In this document: positions 24,323 through 32,315 of the stretch, piece after piece
How positions within the stretch are numbered: position 1 is the stretch's first letter
Layout of the letters: each line of letters opens with the position of its first letter
NCBI GenBank assembly: GCA_902781515.1
Contig: CACZJU010000019.1
Location: forward strand, 1-39,218
Length of the DNA: 39,218 nucleotides
Reading direction: 5' to 3'
From: an uncultured Bacteroidales bacterium
Lineage (GTDB): Bacteria > Bacteroidota > Bacteroidia > Bacteroidales > Bacteroidaceae
The notes under the pieces: generated by a model
What the model was told of the DNA's origin: nothing
Databases searched by the model: none
The model's input: only the letters and a program-made list of their open reading frames with translations
Translations under genes and position numbers: made by a program

Positions 24323-24786
24323 GAAGAATTGCTTTATTAATGTTGGCTTTTATCGCTCTTGCGATGCCTGCCAACGCTCAGCAAAAAGTATTGTATAAGA
24401 ATACTGTAAGACTCTTGAATGTTGAGCACGATGGTTCAGTGACACTGCGCGTTACAGGATTTGGCCGTAATCGCAAGGATGCAAAGGAACAGGCAATGAA
24501 GAATGCTGTATATACTGTACTCTTCGAAGGCGTTAAGGATGGCTACAAAGGTGGCAATCCTAAACCTATGATAGAAGAAAAGGATGCCCGTAAAAAGTAT
24601 GAGAGCTATTTTGACAGATTCTTTGTAGATGGTGGCGATTATCAAGAATATGTATCTCTTGATGATACGAGAAAACGTTCTGCCAATAAGAATACAACAA
24701 AGATTGGTAAGGGCTATGAAATGACAATCCGTGTATTGTCTCCACAACTGAAGAGTAGGCTCAGGCAAGATAATATCTTACATTGA
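24319..24786 (+). CDS. Exported LPP20/FlgT-N-like protein, last gene of the cluster
   Basis: A 155-residue protein with signal peptide MRRIALLMLAFIALAMPANA. It shows VTLRVTGFGRNRKDAKEQAM-KNAV, typical of LPP20 and FlgT N-terminal domains, in which a strand leads into a helix of repeated Ala. It shares its layout with the 21377-21886 product, so the cluster contains a diverged pair. It starts inside the preceding stop codon. A hairpin at 24829-24857 follows. Confidence 0.7.
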   Translation: MRRIALLMLAFIALAMPANAQQKVLYKNTVRLLNVEHDGSVTLRVTGFGRNRKDAKEQAMKNAVYTVLFEGVKDGYKGGNPKPMIEEKDARKKYESYFDRFFVDGGDYQEYVSLDDTRKRSANKNTTKIGKGYEMTIRVLSPQLKSRLRQDNILH

Positions 24787-24828
24787 TTTTATTGGTTTTG
24801 CAGGTTTGTTCCTGCAAGTATTTATAGG

Positions 24829-24860
24829 AAGAGGGTGCTCAGGAGGGGCATCCTCTTCTT
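24829..24860 (+). terminator. Terminator shared by convergent genes
   Basis: A stem of 24829-24840 with 24846-24857 (12 bp including two G-U) is followed by CTTCT. It lies over the end of the convergent trmH-like gene, so the last codons of that gene are part of the hairpin. Confidence 0.5.
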
Positions 24861-25600
24861 CTGAATTCGGAGCAGGTGATGGCGGTGGCAATGGCAACGT
24901 TCAGGCTCTCTACAGTCTGGCTGTCGGCAGGGTAGGGAGGGATGTATAGTCGGCGATTGACCAGTCGGGCTACTTCTGCAGATACTCCTTTCCCTTCATT
25001 GCCCATTATGATGATTCCTGATGACGAGAGTTGCTGATTGTAAATATTGTCACCGTCGAGGAATGTTCCATAGATGGTAACATCGGTGTGCTGTAGTTCT
25101 TCAGCAAGGTTGATGTAGTGGACATTTACTCGTGCCAGTGCTCCCATTGTTGCCTGTGTGGCTTTGGGATTGAAGATGTCGGCACTGTCAAGAGAACAAA
25201 AAACATGATGGATGCCAAACCAATCTGCCAGTCGCACTATGGTGCCCATATTGCCAGGGTCCTGCACACCGTCGAGAGCAAGTGTGAGCTCGTTTTTTGC
25301 CACGTCGGCAAGTGTTGCCTCTGCTTTGGGCAAAGGGAACAGTGCAAGCACAGATTGCGGATGTTGCAGCAAACTGGCGCGTCGCAGTTCCTCTTCATCC
25401 ACAGTGTCATAGGAAATGTTTCCTAAGAGGTGGGAATGTGCCTTCAGCCATTCGCTTGTGGCAGCGATATAAGTAGGTTGCATGGTAGTGAGAAGTTCGC
25501 CCACCAACTTGTGTCCCTCTGCCACAAAGAGACCTTCTTCCAGTCTGTTTTTTTTGCGTTCCAGACCGTGTATTTGCTTTATGCGTGCCTTGCTAATCAT
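24839..25600 (-). CDS. TrmH/SpoU family RNA 2'-O-methyltransferase
   Basis: A 253-residue enzyme that methylates a ribose 2'-OH in tRNA or rRNA using S-adenosylmethionine. Residues 1-95 form the substrate-binding domain (RKKNRLEEGLFVAEGHKLV). The SpoU knot domain shows DPGNMGTIVRLADWFG (motif 1), IIMGNEGKGVS (motif 2) and YIPPYPADSQTVESLNVAIA (motif 3). The target base cannot be told from sequence. Confidence 0.9.
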   Translation of the reverse strand: MISKARIKQIHGLERKKNRLEEGLFVAEGHKLVGELLTTMQPTYIAATSEWLKAHSHLLGNISYDTVDEEELRRASLLQHPQSVLALFPLPKAEATLADVAKNELTLALDGVQDPGNMGTIVRLADWFGIHHVFCSLDSADIFNPKATQATMGALARVNVHYINLAEELQHTDVTIYGTFLDGDNIYNQQLSSSGIIIMGNEGKGVSAEVARLVNRRLYIPPYPADSQTVESLNVAIATAITCSEFRRRGCPS

Positions 25601-25622
25601 ATTCTCGGCAAAATTACAAAAT

Positions 25623-25655
25623 AAATGGTAAATGGTAAATGGTAAATAGTAAATT
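25623..25655. repeat. Period-7 tandem repeat before tamL
   Basis: AAATGGT three times, then AAATAGT and AAATTA, in the gap between the divergent trmH-like gene and tamL, directly next to the tamL -7 box. Confidence 0.75.
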
Positions 25656-25661
25656 ATTTTT

Positions 25662-25669
25662 TATCTTTG
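25662..25669 (+). promoter_or_regulatory. Promoter -7 box for tamL
   Basis: TATCTTTG ends only 4 bases before the GTG start at 25674, so the message would be leaderless or nearly so. No -33 TTTG is seen; that position falls in the AAATGGT repeats. Confidence 0.55.
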
Positions 25670-25673
25670 TCAT

Positions 25674-27926
25674 GTGAAATGCCGTCGTGCTCTTCTACAC
25701 GTAGTGTTATTGCTGTCTTTATTGCTTGAGATGGCAAGTTGTAGTGTGTCCCGATTCATACCAGAGAATGAGCATTTGCTTAATGATGTCAAGATACATT
25801 CTACCGATAAGGCAGTGTCAACATCGCAGATGCAAGGCTATGTGTTGCAGCACCCCAATTCACGATGGTTCAGTCTTGTTAAGGTTCCTATGGGACCGTA
25901 CCTTATGAGCGGTCGTGATACAACAAAGCGTATCAACCGTTTCCTGCAGCGTGTGGGACAGGCTCCTGTAATCTACGATCAGACTAAGGCAATGAAGACG
26001 CGCAGCAATATGGAGGCTGCTGTCCGTAATATGGGATTCCTTGGGGCTCATGTTGATTTGCTTGAGCGCAAGAAGAGTTTCAAACTGAATGCTTTGTATG
26101 ATATTCAGACAGGTCCACGCTATCATGTACGCGACCTTGAATTCATTATCCCCGATAGTGCCCTGCAGGTGTATCTTGACAGTGCCTCTGCCGAATCAAA
26201 TCTTTATCGTGGAATGCCCTTTGACCTTAATGTGCTTGATGCAGAGCGCAGTCGTATCAACCGTCTGCTACGCAACAAAGGCTATTATAGATTTAATAAG
26301 GAATACATCCGTTTTGAGGCAGACACCACACTTGGCAACAATCTGGTTTCGCTTGCAATGATAATAGATAATGCCATAGTGCCAGGTGGGGCCAGTCGTG
26401 CACCGCATCAGCAATACCATTTTGATGATGTTAATTTCCAGCAGGATAGTACCAGTAGAAATCTGTTGCGTAAGAATGTGCTGAGGGTTAAGAATGCTAT
26501 TCGGGAAGGCTCATTATATAGCGACCAGCAGGTGCAACAGACATACAGCAACCTCTCCTCTTTGGGAGCTGTGATGAATTCAAATGTTGCAATAACACCA
26601 GATGAGAAAGATAGCACAAAACTTGATGCACTGGTGTCTGTGACCACCAACAAGCCCCATGCCTTCAACTTAGAGGTGGAGGGTACGAACTCAGCTGGTG
26701 ACCTTGGTGCAGCAGTGGTATTGTCTTACCAGAACAGGAACCTGTTCCGAGGTTCAGAATTGCTGAATGTAAAGCTGCGTGGTGCATTTGAGGCCATCAA
26801 GGGATTGGAAGGCTATGAGAACCAGAACTATTTGGAGTTTGGTGCAGAGGTATCACTGGCATTCCCCGATTTCAAGTTGCCAGGCATCAGTCGTGATTTC
26901 CGTCGCAGCAGCAATGCCACGAGTGAGATTTCTGTGATGTATGACAACCAGAACCGTCCAGAGTTCCATCGCCGATTAGTGTCAGCAACATGGCGTTACC
27001 GCTGGAGTCAACAGAATCGCCAGCGTCAGCACAGAATAGACCTGCTTGATTTGAACTATGTGTTCATGCCCTGGATATCAAGGACTTTCCGTGCCGACTA
27101 TCTTGACAATGCCACATCCCGTAATGCCATTCTCCGCTACAACTATGAGGACCTCTTCATTATGAAGTGGGGCTACACGTTCAGCTATACCTCTCAGCCG
27201 CTTTCAGGAGCCACTGGTAACTATGGCACAAATGCCTACAGCATACGTCTGAATGTGGAGACAGCAGGTAATCTGCTTTATGGACTGACGACATTGATGC
27301 ATACCAACAGGAATAGTCAGAACCAGTACACACTCTTCAATATTGCCTATGCTCAGTATGCCAAGGGAGACTTTGACTTCTCCAAGAGTTTCCGCATAAC
27401 CCCAGACCATTCCTTGTCGTTGCACTTCGGTTTGGGCTTGGCAATCCCTTATGGCAACAGCAGTATCTTACCTTATGAAAAGCGATATTTCAGTGGTGGT
27501 GCCAACAGTGTCCGTGGTTGGTCTGTACGCGGCTTAGGTCCTGGCTCGTTTAAGGGACAGGATGGACGTATAGACTTCATCAACCAGACTGGTGACATCA
27601 AATTGGATATGAACTTGGAGTACCGCTCACATCTGTTCTGGAAGATTGACGGAGCAGCATTTATTGATGCTGGTAACATCTGGACTATCCGTGACTATGC
27701 CGACCAACCTGGAGGACAGTTCCGCTTTGACAAGTTCTGGCGGCAGATAGCAGCTTCTTACGGATTGGGTATCAGACTCAACTTCAACTTCTTTATCCTC
27801 CGTCTTGATGGAGGTATGAAGGCCGTGAATCCTGCTTATAGTGATGCACGTCACCATTTCCCCATTATTCATCCACGCTTCAAGCGCGACTTCTCTCTGC
27901 ACTTTGCTGTGGGACTGCCGTTCTGA
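25674..27926 (+). CDS. tamL: TamL, BamA/TamA-family outer-membrane lipoprotein
   Basis: The 750-residue protein is an Omp85-family barrel with POTRA domains; with TamB it helps to build or transport material to the outer membrane. The lipoprotein signal (LLLSLLLEMASC) with SVSRFIPENEHLLNDVKI is typical of Bacteroidetes TamL. POTRA-like segments follow to about 300, and the barrel shows FSGGANSVRGWSVRGLGPGS, the Omp85 VRGY/F-type motif, and GLGIRLNF, ending in Phe. Translation must start at GTG 25674, since the next ATG (25732) would remove the signal. tamB is not adjacent in this window. Confidence 0.87.
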   Translation: MKCRRALLHVVLLLSLLLEMASCSVSRFIPENEHLLNDVKIHSTDKAVSTSQMQGYVLQHPNSRWFSLVKVPMGPYLMSGRDTTKRINRFLQRVGQAPVIYDQTKAMKTRSNMEAAVRNMGFLGAHVDLLERKKSFKLNALYDIQTGPRYHVRDLEFIIPDSALQVYLDSASAESNLYRGMPFDLNVLDAERSRINRLLRNKGYYRFNKEYIRFEADTTLGNNLVSLAMIIDNAIVPGGASRAPHQQYHFDDVNFQQDSTSRNLLRKNVLRVKNAIREGSLYSDQQVQQTYSNLSSLGAVMNSNVAITPDEKDSTKLDALVSVTTNKPHAFNLEVEGTNSAGDLGAAVVLSYQNRNLFRGSELLNVKLRGAFEAIKGLEGYENQNYLEFGAEVSLAFPDFKLPGISRDFRRSSNATSEISVMYDNQNRPEFHRRLVSATWRYRWSQQNRQRQHRIDLLDLNYVFMPWISRTFRADYLDNATSRNAILRYNYEDLFIMKWGYTFSYTSQPLSGATGNYGTNAYSIRLNVETAGNLLYGLTTLMHTNRNSQNQYTLFNIAYAQYAKGDFDFSKSFRITPDHSLSLHFGLGLAIPYGNSSILPYEKRYFSGGANSVRGWSVRGLGPGSFKGQDGRIDFINQTGDIKLDMNLEYRSHLFWKIDGAAFIDAGNIWTIRDYADQPGGQFRFDKFWRQIAASYGLGIRLNFNFFILRLDGGMKAVNPAYSDARHHFPIIHPRFKRDFSLHFAVGLPF

Positions 27927-27934
27927 TTCTGGTT

Positions 27935-28006
27935 TAGTAGCTTAGTAGTTTAATAGCTTAGTAGCTTAATAGCTTAGTAGTTTAATGGTTTAAGGGTTTA
28001 AGAGTT
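27935..28006. repeat. Period-8 tandem repeat after tamL
   Basis: Nine consecutive 8-bp units of the form TARTRGYT (TAGTAGCT, TAGTAGTT, TAATAGCT and later TAATGGTT, TAAGGGTT, TAAGAGTT). Several units contain in-frame stop codons. Confidence 0.85.
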
Positions 28007-28019
28007 AGGGTGGGTGATG

Positions 28020-28049
28020 AAAAAACCCCTTCATCGTATGATGAAGAGG
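28020..28049 (-). terminator. Terminator of tRNA-Lys
   Basis: On the minus strand CCTCTTCATC and GATGAAGGGG pair over 10 bp with a 4-nt loop, followed by six T. It starts 10 bp after the tRNA 3' end. Confidence 0.85.
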
Positions 28050-28058
28050 TCTCTCTTG

Positions 28059-28131
28059 TACGCCCTCAGGGGCTCGAACCCTGGACCCATTGATTAAGAG
28101 TCAATTGCTCTACCAACTGAGCTAAGGACGC
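28059..28131 (-). tRNA. tRNA-Lys (anticodon CTT)
   Basis: Minus-strand cloverleaf of 73 nt: acceptor GCGTCCT pairs with AGGGCGT, D arm AGCTCAGTTGGTAGAGC, anticodon stem ATTGA/TCAAT with loop CTCTTAA (anticodon CTT), and T arm CAGGG-TTCGAGC-CCCTG. The CCA end is not encoded. A T-rich terminator follows. Confidence 0.95.
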
Positions 28132-28246
28132 ATCGTTTCTTGTTTGCGAGTGCAAAGGTAATGCAATTTTGGTAATCCACCAAACGTTTTCGGAAAAAAG
28201 TTAGTTTAAATGCCGTTTTTTCTATATCATAGGTGGGCAAACCATT

Positions 28247-28633
28247 CTATTTGTAGTCCTCTGGCACGAAAGTGCAGTCAATTAGTGGCTTTTTTGTTGC
28301 CTCAGAATAGTAAACGTAGTGAAAGTTGATATTGTGGTCTTTATGAGGCTTCAGTGTGAGTGAGTTACGCAGGTTCTCCAGCAGTTTCTGTTTGAACTCA
28401 TCAGCAGGGAGAATCTGCTCGTCAATCTCATTGCTCATGGTATAGAAATAGGTGAGCACTTGTGTGTCCCTGTCGTAGCTCATGCTGTCAAATGATGTGT
28501 AATAATCAAGTCTCTTTGGTGCTTCCTTCGTGTTGAAATGCTCAGTTTCAGCTATCAGCCTCTCGTCGAAAGTCTGCTTGTGACATGCCGTGAAAAGAAC
28601 AGTCGCAACGATGAATAAGAATGCCTTTTTCAT
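28247..28633 (-). CDS. Small lipoprotein of unknown function
   Basis: A 128-residue lipoprotein: MKKAFLFIVATVLFTAC ends in a lipobox cysteine at 17. The mature sequence (EAPKRLDYYTSFDSMSYDRD, TYFYTMSNEIDEQILPADEF, ending CTFVPEDYK) resembles small Bacteroidales periplasmic proteins, but I cannot name the family. It has a clear promoter and is divergent from the winged-helix gene. Confidence 0.75.
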   Translation of the reverse strand: MKKAFLFIVATVLFTACHKQTFDERLIAETEHFNTKEAPKRLDYYTSFDSMSYDRDTQVLTYFYTMSNEIDEQILPADEFKQKLLENLRNSLTLKPHKDHNINFHYVYYSEATKKPLIDCTFVPEDYK

Positions 28634-28664
28634 TTTATTTCAGAATGTTATATTTTAGCGGGTG

Positions 28665-28672
28665 CAAAGATA
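28665..28672 (-). promoter_or_regulatory. Promoter -7 box for the small lipoprotein gene
   Basis: TATCTTTG on the minus strand, leaving a leader of about 25 nt before the ATG at 28633. Confidence 0.6.
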
Positions 28673-28680
28673 AGTATTAT

Positions 28681-28696
28681 CTTGATATAAATCAAG
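28681..28696. promoter_or_regulatory. Inverted repeat between divergent promoters
   Basis: CTTGAT-ATAA-ATCAAG, a perfect 6-bp inverted repeat with a 4-bp centre, sits between the -7 boxes at 28665 and 28756. It could be an operator for one or both genes. No direct evidence. Confidence 0.35.
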
Positions 28697-28755
28697 AAAA
28701 CTGCGAGGGATTATTATATTGTTCATTTTAGGAATGATATTTATTATAAAATATG

Positions 28756-28763
28756 TAATTTTG
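28756..28763 (+). promoter_or_regulatory. Promoter -7 box for the winged-helix gene
   Basis: TAATTTTG fits TAnnTTTG, with a weak TTTTAG upstream (28726-28731), leaving a leader of about 55 nt. Confidence 0.45.
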
Positions 28764-28824
28764 TACTGTCAAATTAAGACAAAGAATAGAACTTTATACA
28801 AATTTAATTTTAAGGTAAAAGATT

Positions 28825-29025
28825 ATGAACGAAAAAGTAGGTACAATCGCAGGCCAGATCTGGAATGCATTGAACGAGAACGGTGCTCTGAACACCAAGG
28901 ACCTGAAGAAGGCCGCTAAGGTTAAGAACGACAAGGACCTTTTCCTGGGTCTCGGTTGGTTGCTCCGCGAGGACAAGGTTGCCCTCACAGAGGTTGAGAA
29001 GGACATCGTTGTAGCTCTGAACTAA
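28825..29025 (+). CDS. Small winged helix-turn-helix protein
   Basis: A 66-residue protein (MNEKVGTIAGQIWNALNENG, then LNTKDLKKAAKVKNDKDLFL and GLGWLLREDKVAL) matching the short winged-helix family (DUF2582-like) common in Bacteroidetes. The helices and wing are all present, with no other domain. It may bind DNA or act in a protein complex. Synonymous codon choice is strongly biased towards common codons, suggesting high expression. It has its own terminator. Confidence 0.85.
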   Translation: MNEKVGTIAGQIWNALNENGALNTKDLKKAAKVKNDKDLFLGLGWLLREDKVALTEVEKDIVVALN

Positions 29026-29051
29026 TATTCCTACATTAGTTTATTTCCAAT

Positions 29052-29088
29052 AAACGTCTCGGATTTCATGGTCCGAGGCGTTTTTTTT
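29052..29088 (+). terminator. Terminator of the winged-helix gene
   Basis: CGTCTCGGA (29055-29063) pairs with TCCGAGGCG (29072-29080), with one G-U, followed by eight T. Confidence 0.9.
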
Positions 29089-29103
29089 GTGTTCTCTTCC
29101 CAT

Positions 29104-29134
29104 TTTTCAATTCCCAATTTTCAATTTTCAATTT
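29104..29134. repeat. Period-7 tandem repeat before lepA
   Basis: TTTTCAA, TTCCCAA, TTTTCAA, TTTTCAA, TTTA: four 7-bp units directly upstream of the lepA promoter. Confidence 0.7.
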
Positions 29135-29141
29135 ATTTTAA

Positions 29142-29149
29142 TATATTTG
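29142..29149 (+). promoter_or_regulatory. Promoter -7 box for lepA
   Basis: TATATTTG ends 15 bases before the ATG at 29165; the -33 position falls in the TTTTCAA repeats. Confidence 0.55.
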
Positions 29150-29164
29150 CACAAATTTTAGTAC

Positions 29165-30949
29165 ATGCAAAGGAATATCCGCAACTTCTGCATCATTGCA
29201 CATATTGACCATGGAAAATCTACCTTGGCCGACCGCTTGTTGGAATATACAAATACCATCAAAGTGACGGAAGGGCAGATGCTTGACGATATGGACCTTG
29301 AGAAGGAGCGCGGCATCACCATCAAGAGTCACGCCATCCAGATGGAATACAAGCGTGACGGACAGACATACATTCTGAACCTTATTGACACACCGGGACA
29401 CGTTGACTTCTCTTATGAGGTCAGTCGTTCCATTGCTGCCTGTGAGGGAGCCTTGCTAGTGGTGGATGCTACTCAGGGAGTACAGGCACAGACCATTTCC
29501 AATCTTTACATGGCTATTGATCACGACCTGGAGATAATCCCTGTTGTGAACAAGTGCGATATGCCCAATGCCATGCCGGAGGAGGTTGAGGACGAAATTG
29601 TGGACCTCATAGGTTGCAAGCATGAGGATATCATCCGTGCCAGTGCCAGAACAGGGCAGGGCGTAGAGGAGATATTGAATGCCGTTGTTGACCGTATTGC
29701 TCCACCCAGTGGTGATGAGAATGCACCGTTGCAGGCCCTCATCTTTGACTCTGTGTTCAATCCCTTCCGAGGCATTATTGCATATTTCAAGATTGTGAAC
29801 GGAAGCATCAAGAGCGGAGAGCAGGTGCAGTTCATCAATACCGGCAAGGAATATAAGGCCGATGAGATAGGAATCCTGAAGATGGACATGGTGCCTAAAC
29901 AGGTGCTCCATTGTGGAAATGTGGGATATATTGTGTCAGGAATCAAGACTGCTACAGAAGTCAAGGTGGGCGATACTATCACCTCTCTTGCCAACCCCAC
30001 AAAAGAAGCCATAGCAGGTTTCGAGGAAGTGAAGCCAATGGTGTTTGCCGGTGTCTATCCCATTGAGACGGAGGACTTTGAAAACCTGCGTGCCTCATTG
30101 GAGAAGTTGCAGCTCAACGATGCCTCACTGACATTCCAACCAGAATCATCAGTAGCTCTGGGCTTTGGTTTCCGTTGTGGCTTCCTCGGATTGCTACACA
30201 TGGAAATTGTGCAGGAGAGACTCGACCGTGAGTTCAATATGGATGTCATCACCACTGTGCCCAATGTGTCATATATGGTTTACGACAAGCAGGGTGAGGT
30301 GAAGGAAGTCCATAATCCAGCGGGAATGCCAGAGCCAACACTCATCGACCACATTGAAGAACCATACATCCATGCTTCTGTCATCACCACCGCCAACTTC
30401 ATCGGACCCATCATGACCCTGTGTCTGGGCAAACGTGGTGAGTTGCTGAAGCAGGACTTCATCAGCGGCAACCGTGTGGAATTGCAATACGCAATGCCGC
30501 TTGGTGAGATAGTGATAGACTTCTATGACAAACTGAAATCCATATCCAAGGGTTACGCTTCATTTGACTATCATCAGGACGGTTTCCGTCCCTCAAAGTT
30601 GGTGAAGTTGGACATCCTGTTGAATGGAGAACCTGTTGATGCACTCAGTACGCTGACACATGTTGACAACTCCGTTGACTTTGGTCGCCGTATGTGTGAA
30701 AAGCTCAAGGACCTGTTGCCTCGTCAGCAGTTTGACATTGCCATACAGGCAGCCATCGGTGCCAAGATTATAGCACGCGAAACAGTAAAGCAGGTGCGCA
30801 AGGATGTGCTGGCAAAGTGCTATGGTGGTGATGTCAGCCGTAAGCGCAAGTTGTTGGAGAAGCAGAAGAAGGGAAAGAAACGCATGAAGCAGATAGGCAA
30901 TGTGCAAGTGCCTCAGAAAGCCTTCCTTGCCGTGCTGAAACTAGACTGA
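29165..30949 (+). CDS. lepA: Elongation factor 4 (LepA)
   Basis: A 594-residue ribosome-associated GTPase. All G motifs are canonical, in contrast to EF-G2 in this window: AHIDHGKST (P-loop), ERGITIKS (switch I), DTPGHVDF (G3 with catalytic His) and NKCD (G4). The LepA-specific C-terminus is present ([35 protein letters not shown], ending [10 protein letters not shown]). Length is normal. LepA back-translocates or assists ribosome assembly. The regulator gene follows after 13 bp. Confidence 0.96.
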   Translation: MQRNIRNFCIIAHIDHGKSTLADRLLEYTNTIKVTEGQMLDDMDLEKERGITIKSHAIQMEYKRDGQTYILNLIDTPGHVDFSYEVSRSIAACEGALLVVDATQGVQAQTISNLYMAIDHDLEIIPVVNKCDMPNAMPEEVEDEIVDLIGCKHEDIIRASARTGQGVEEILNAVVDRIAPPSGDENAPLQALIFDSVFNPFRGIIAYFKIVNGSIKSGEQVQFINTGKEYKADEIGILKMDMVPKQVLHCGNVGYIVSGIKTATEVKVGDTITSLANPTKEAIAGFEEVKPMVFAGVYPIETEDFENLRASLEKLQLNDASLTFQPESSVALGFGFRCGFLGLLHMEIVQERLDREFNMDVITTVPNVSYMVYDKQGEVKEVHNPAGMPEPTLIDHIEEPYIHASVITTANFIGPIMTLCLGKRGELLKQDFISGNRVELQYAMPLGEIVIDFYDKLKSISKGYASFDYHQDGFRPSKLVKLDILLNGEPVDALSTLTHVDNSVDFGRRMCEKLKDLLPRQQFDIAIQAAIGAKIIARETVKQVRKDVLAKCYGGDVSRKRKLLEKQKKGKKRMKQIGNVQVPQKAFLAVLKLD

Positions 30950-30962
30950 TAATGTTATACCC

Positions 30963-31553
30963 ATGATAAACACCACGCGAGACGTAGCAAGAGAGATTGC
31001 CCGCCTTTATTGCAAGATGAGTCCAATGGGCGTTGATGTACTTTCGCAGATACTTGTACCAATCAAGCTGCAGAAGGGAGACATTGTTTTGCCCGAGGGT
31101 GAAATCTGCCGCGCGATGTATTTTGTTGACAAGGGTATGGTGCGCCAGTTCTATTATAAGAACGGTAAGGATGTCACCGAGCATTTCTCTTTTGAAGGTC
31201 GCATAGTCTTCTGCATTGAAAGTTTTCTGAAGCAGGAACCCAGCCGACTTATAGTTGAGGCTTTGGAGAATACCGTTCTCTATGCCATTCCCTATGAAGC
31301 ATGGCACATATCCATGTTGCAGAATCAGGAGATGGAGATGCTTTATCGTAAGATTTTGGAGCACGCTCTCATCAGCAGTCAGGAACATGCCGACTCACAG
31401 CGCTTTGAGAATGCTGCTGAGCGCTATGCCCGTTTGTTGGAGACCAAGCCTGAAATCATCCTCCGAGCCCCAATGCTCCATATAGCATCCTTCTTGCAGA
31501 TGACACCTGAAACACTCAGCCGAGTCCGTTCAGCAGAATACAAAAAAGGTTGA
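30963..31553 (+). CDS. Crp/Fnr-family transcription regulator
   Basis: A 196-residue protein with a cyclic-nucleotide-binding-like beta barrel in residues about 25-125 (LQKGDIVLPEGEICRAMYFV, KGMVRQFYYKNGKDVTEHFS), a connecting helix, and a short C-terminal helix-turn-helix (HIASFLQMTPETLSRVRS). It has neither an Fnr-type cysteine cluster nor the Crp cAMP contact pattern I would expect, so the ligand is unknown. Probably cotranscribed with lepA. Its stop codon lies inside the terminator stem. Confidence 0.88.
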   Translation: MINTTRDVAREIARLYCKMSPMGVDVLSQILVPIKLQKGDIVLPEGEICRAMYFVDKGMVRQFYYKNGKDVTEHFSFEGRIVFCIESFLKQEPSRLIVEALENTVLYAIPYEAWHISMLQNQEMEMLYRKILEHALISSQEHADSQRFENAAERYARLLETKPEIILRAPMLHIASFLQMTPETLSRVRSAEYKKG

Positions 31554-31577
31554 CCTTCCCGTCAACCTTTATTATTT
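31545..31577. terminator. Bidirectional terminator between the Crp/Fnr gene and ompH
   Basis: AAAGGTTGAC (31545-31554) pairs with GTCAACCTTT (31561-31570) over 10 bp. Six T follow the stem on the minus strand and ATTATTT on the plus strand, so it can serve both convergent genes. Confidence 0.8.
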
Positions 31578-31605
31578 ATTATCTATTATTTATTATCTAT
31601 TATTT
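31571..31605. repeat. Period-7 tandem repeat at the end of the ompH-like gene
   Basis: ATTATTT and ATTATCT alternate for five units. The last one carries the stop codon of the minus-strand gene. Confidence 0.75.
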
Positions 31606-32223
31606 CTTCTTCTTTTCATCAGATTTCTTTATTTTCTCTGCCACTTCAGGCTTAATCTTGTAGCGCTTGTTCAGAGCCTTCACCACTTCAGCCGTAATGT
31701 CATACTTGGGATTTGCCAGTAGTATATTGTCGCCAGCCTTAGCCATAATGAAGTCGTACTTCTTAGTCTTGTTGTACTGCTTCAGGAACTTCTGAATAGA
31801 GTCGCGCATCTCCTCGTTGTACTTAGCCTGCTCTTCCATGAAAGAAGCTTGCAAACGTTCCGACAACTCCTGCATGGCCTGCTGCTCAGTTTGCAGCGAC
31901 TGTTGTGCACGAGTCAGCTCTTCCTGACTTGTGAAGCCGTTTGACTCATATTTCTTCTGCATTGCTGCTGCGTGCTGCTCCAGAGTGCGCTGTTTGCCAG
32001 TCAGGGTGCGCTGAATGTTCTCACCCTCCACGTTTGCCAGCTCGGTATAGTCCTTGCAGAACTGGTACTGCGACATCAGAGTGTCAATCTCCACGTAAGC
32101 AATCTTCAGTTCCTTCGGCTCTTCCTGTTCTGTGACAACCTTTGTTTCCTCTTCAGCTTTTTTGTCACAACTGGTTAAACCCACAAACCCTGCAACGAGG
32201 GCCATCAAATAAATCTTTTTCAT
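31600..32223 (-). CDS. OmpH/Skp-family chaperone, lipoprotein form
   Basis: A 207-residue protein: MKKIYLMALVAGFVGLTSC is a lipoprotein signal with the cysteine at 19. The mature part has the Skp/OmpH order: a short strand (ELKIAYVEIDTLMSQYQFCK), a long coiled-coil hairpin (residues 65-150, rich in Gln, Glu and Lys), then DFIMAKAGDNILLANPKYDITAEVVKALN. Skp-type proteins hold unfolded outer-membrane proteins. The C-terminus is a lysine run (SDEKKKK). A 7-bp repeat lies on both sides of the gene. Confidence 0.87.
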   Translation of the reverse strand: MKKIYLMALVAGFVGLTSCDKKAEEETKVVTEQEEPKELKIAYVEIDTLMSQYQFCKDYTELANVEGENIQRTLTGKQRTLEQHAAAMQKKYESNGFTSQEELTRAQQSLQTEQQAMQELSERLQASFMEEQAKYNEEMRDSIQKFLKQYNKTKKYDFIMAKAGDNILLANPKYDITAEVVKALNKRYKIKPEVAEKIKKSDEKKKK

Positions 32224-32224
32224 C

Positions 32225-32315
32225 TTTATCTATTATCTATTATCTATCATTTATCATTTATCATCTCTCACCTCTTACCTCTTACCTCTTACCTCTCACC
32301 TCTTACTTCTCTTCT
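32225..32315. repeat. Drifting period-7 tandem repeat between ompH and the small membrane gene
   Basis: Thirteen consecutive 7-bp units change gradually along the run: TTTATCT, ATTATCT (twice), ATCATTT (twice), ATCATCT, CTCACCT, CTTACCT (three times), CTCACCT, CTTACTT, CTCTTCT. The last units encode the basic C-terminus (RKKRSKR) of the upstream minus-strand gene. Confidence 0.85.
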
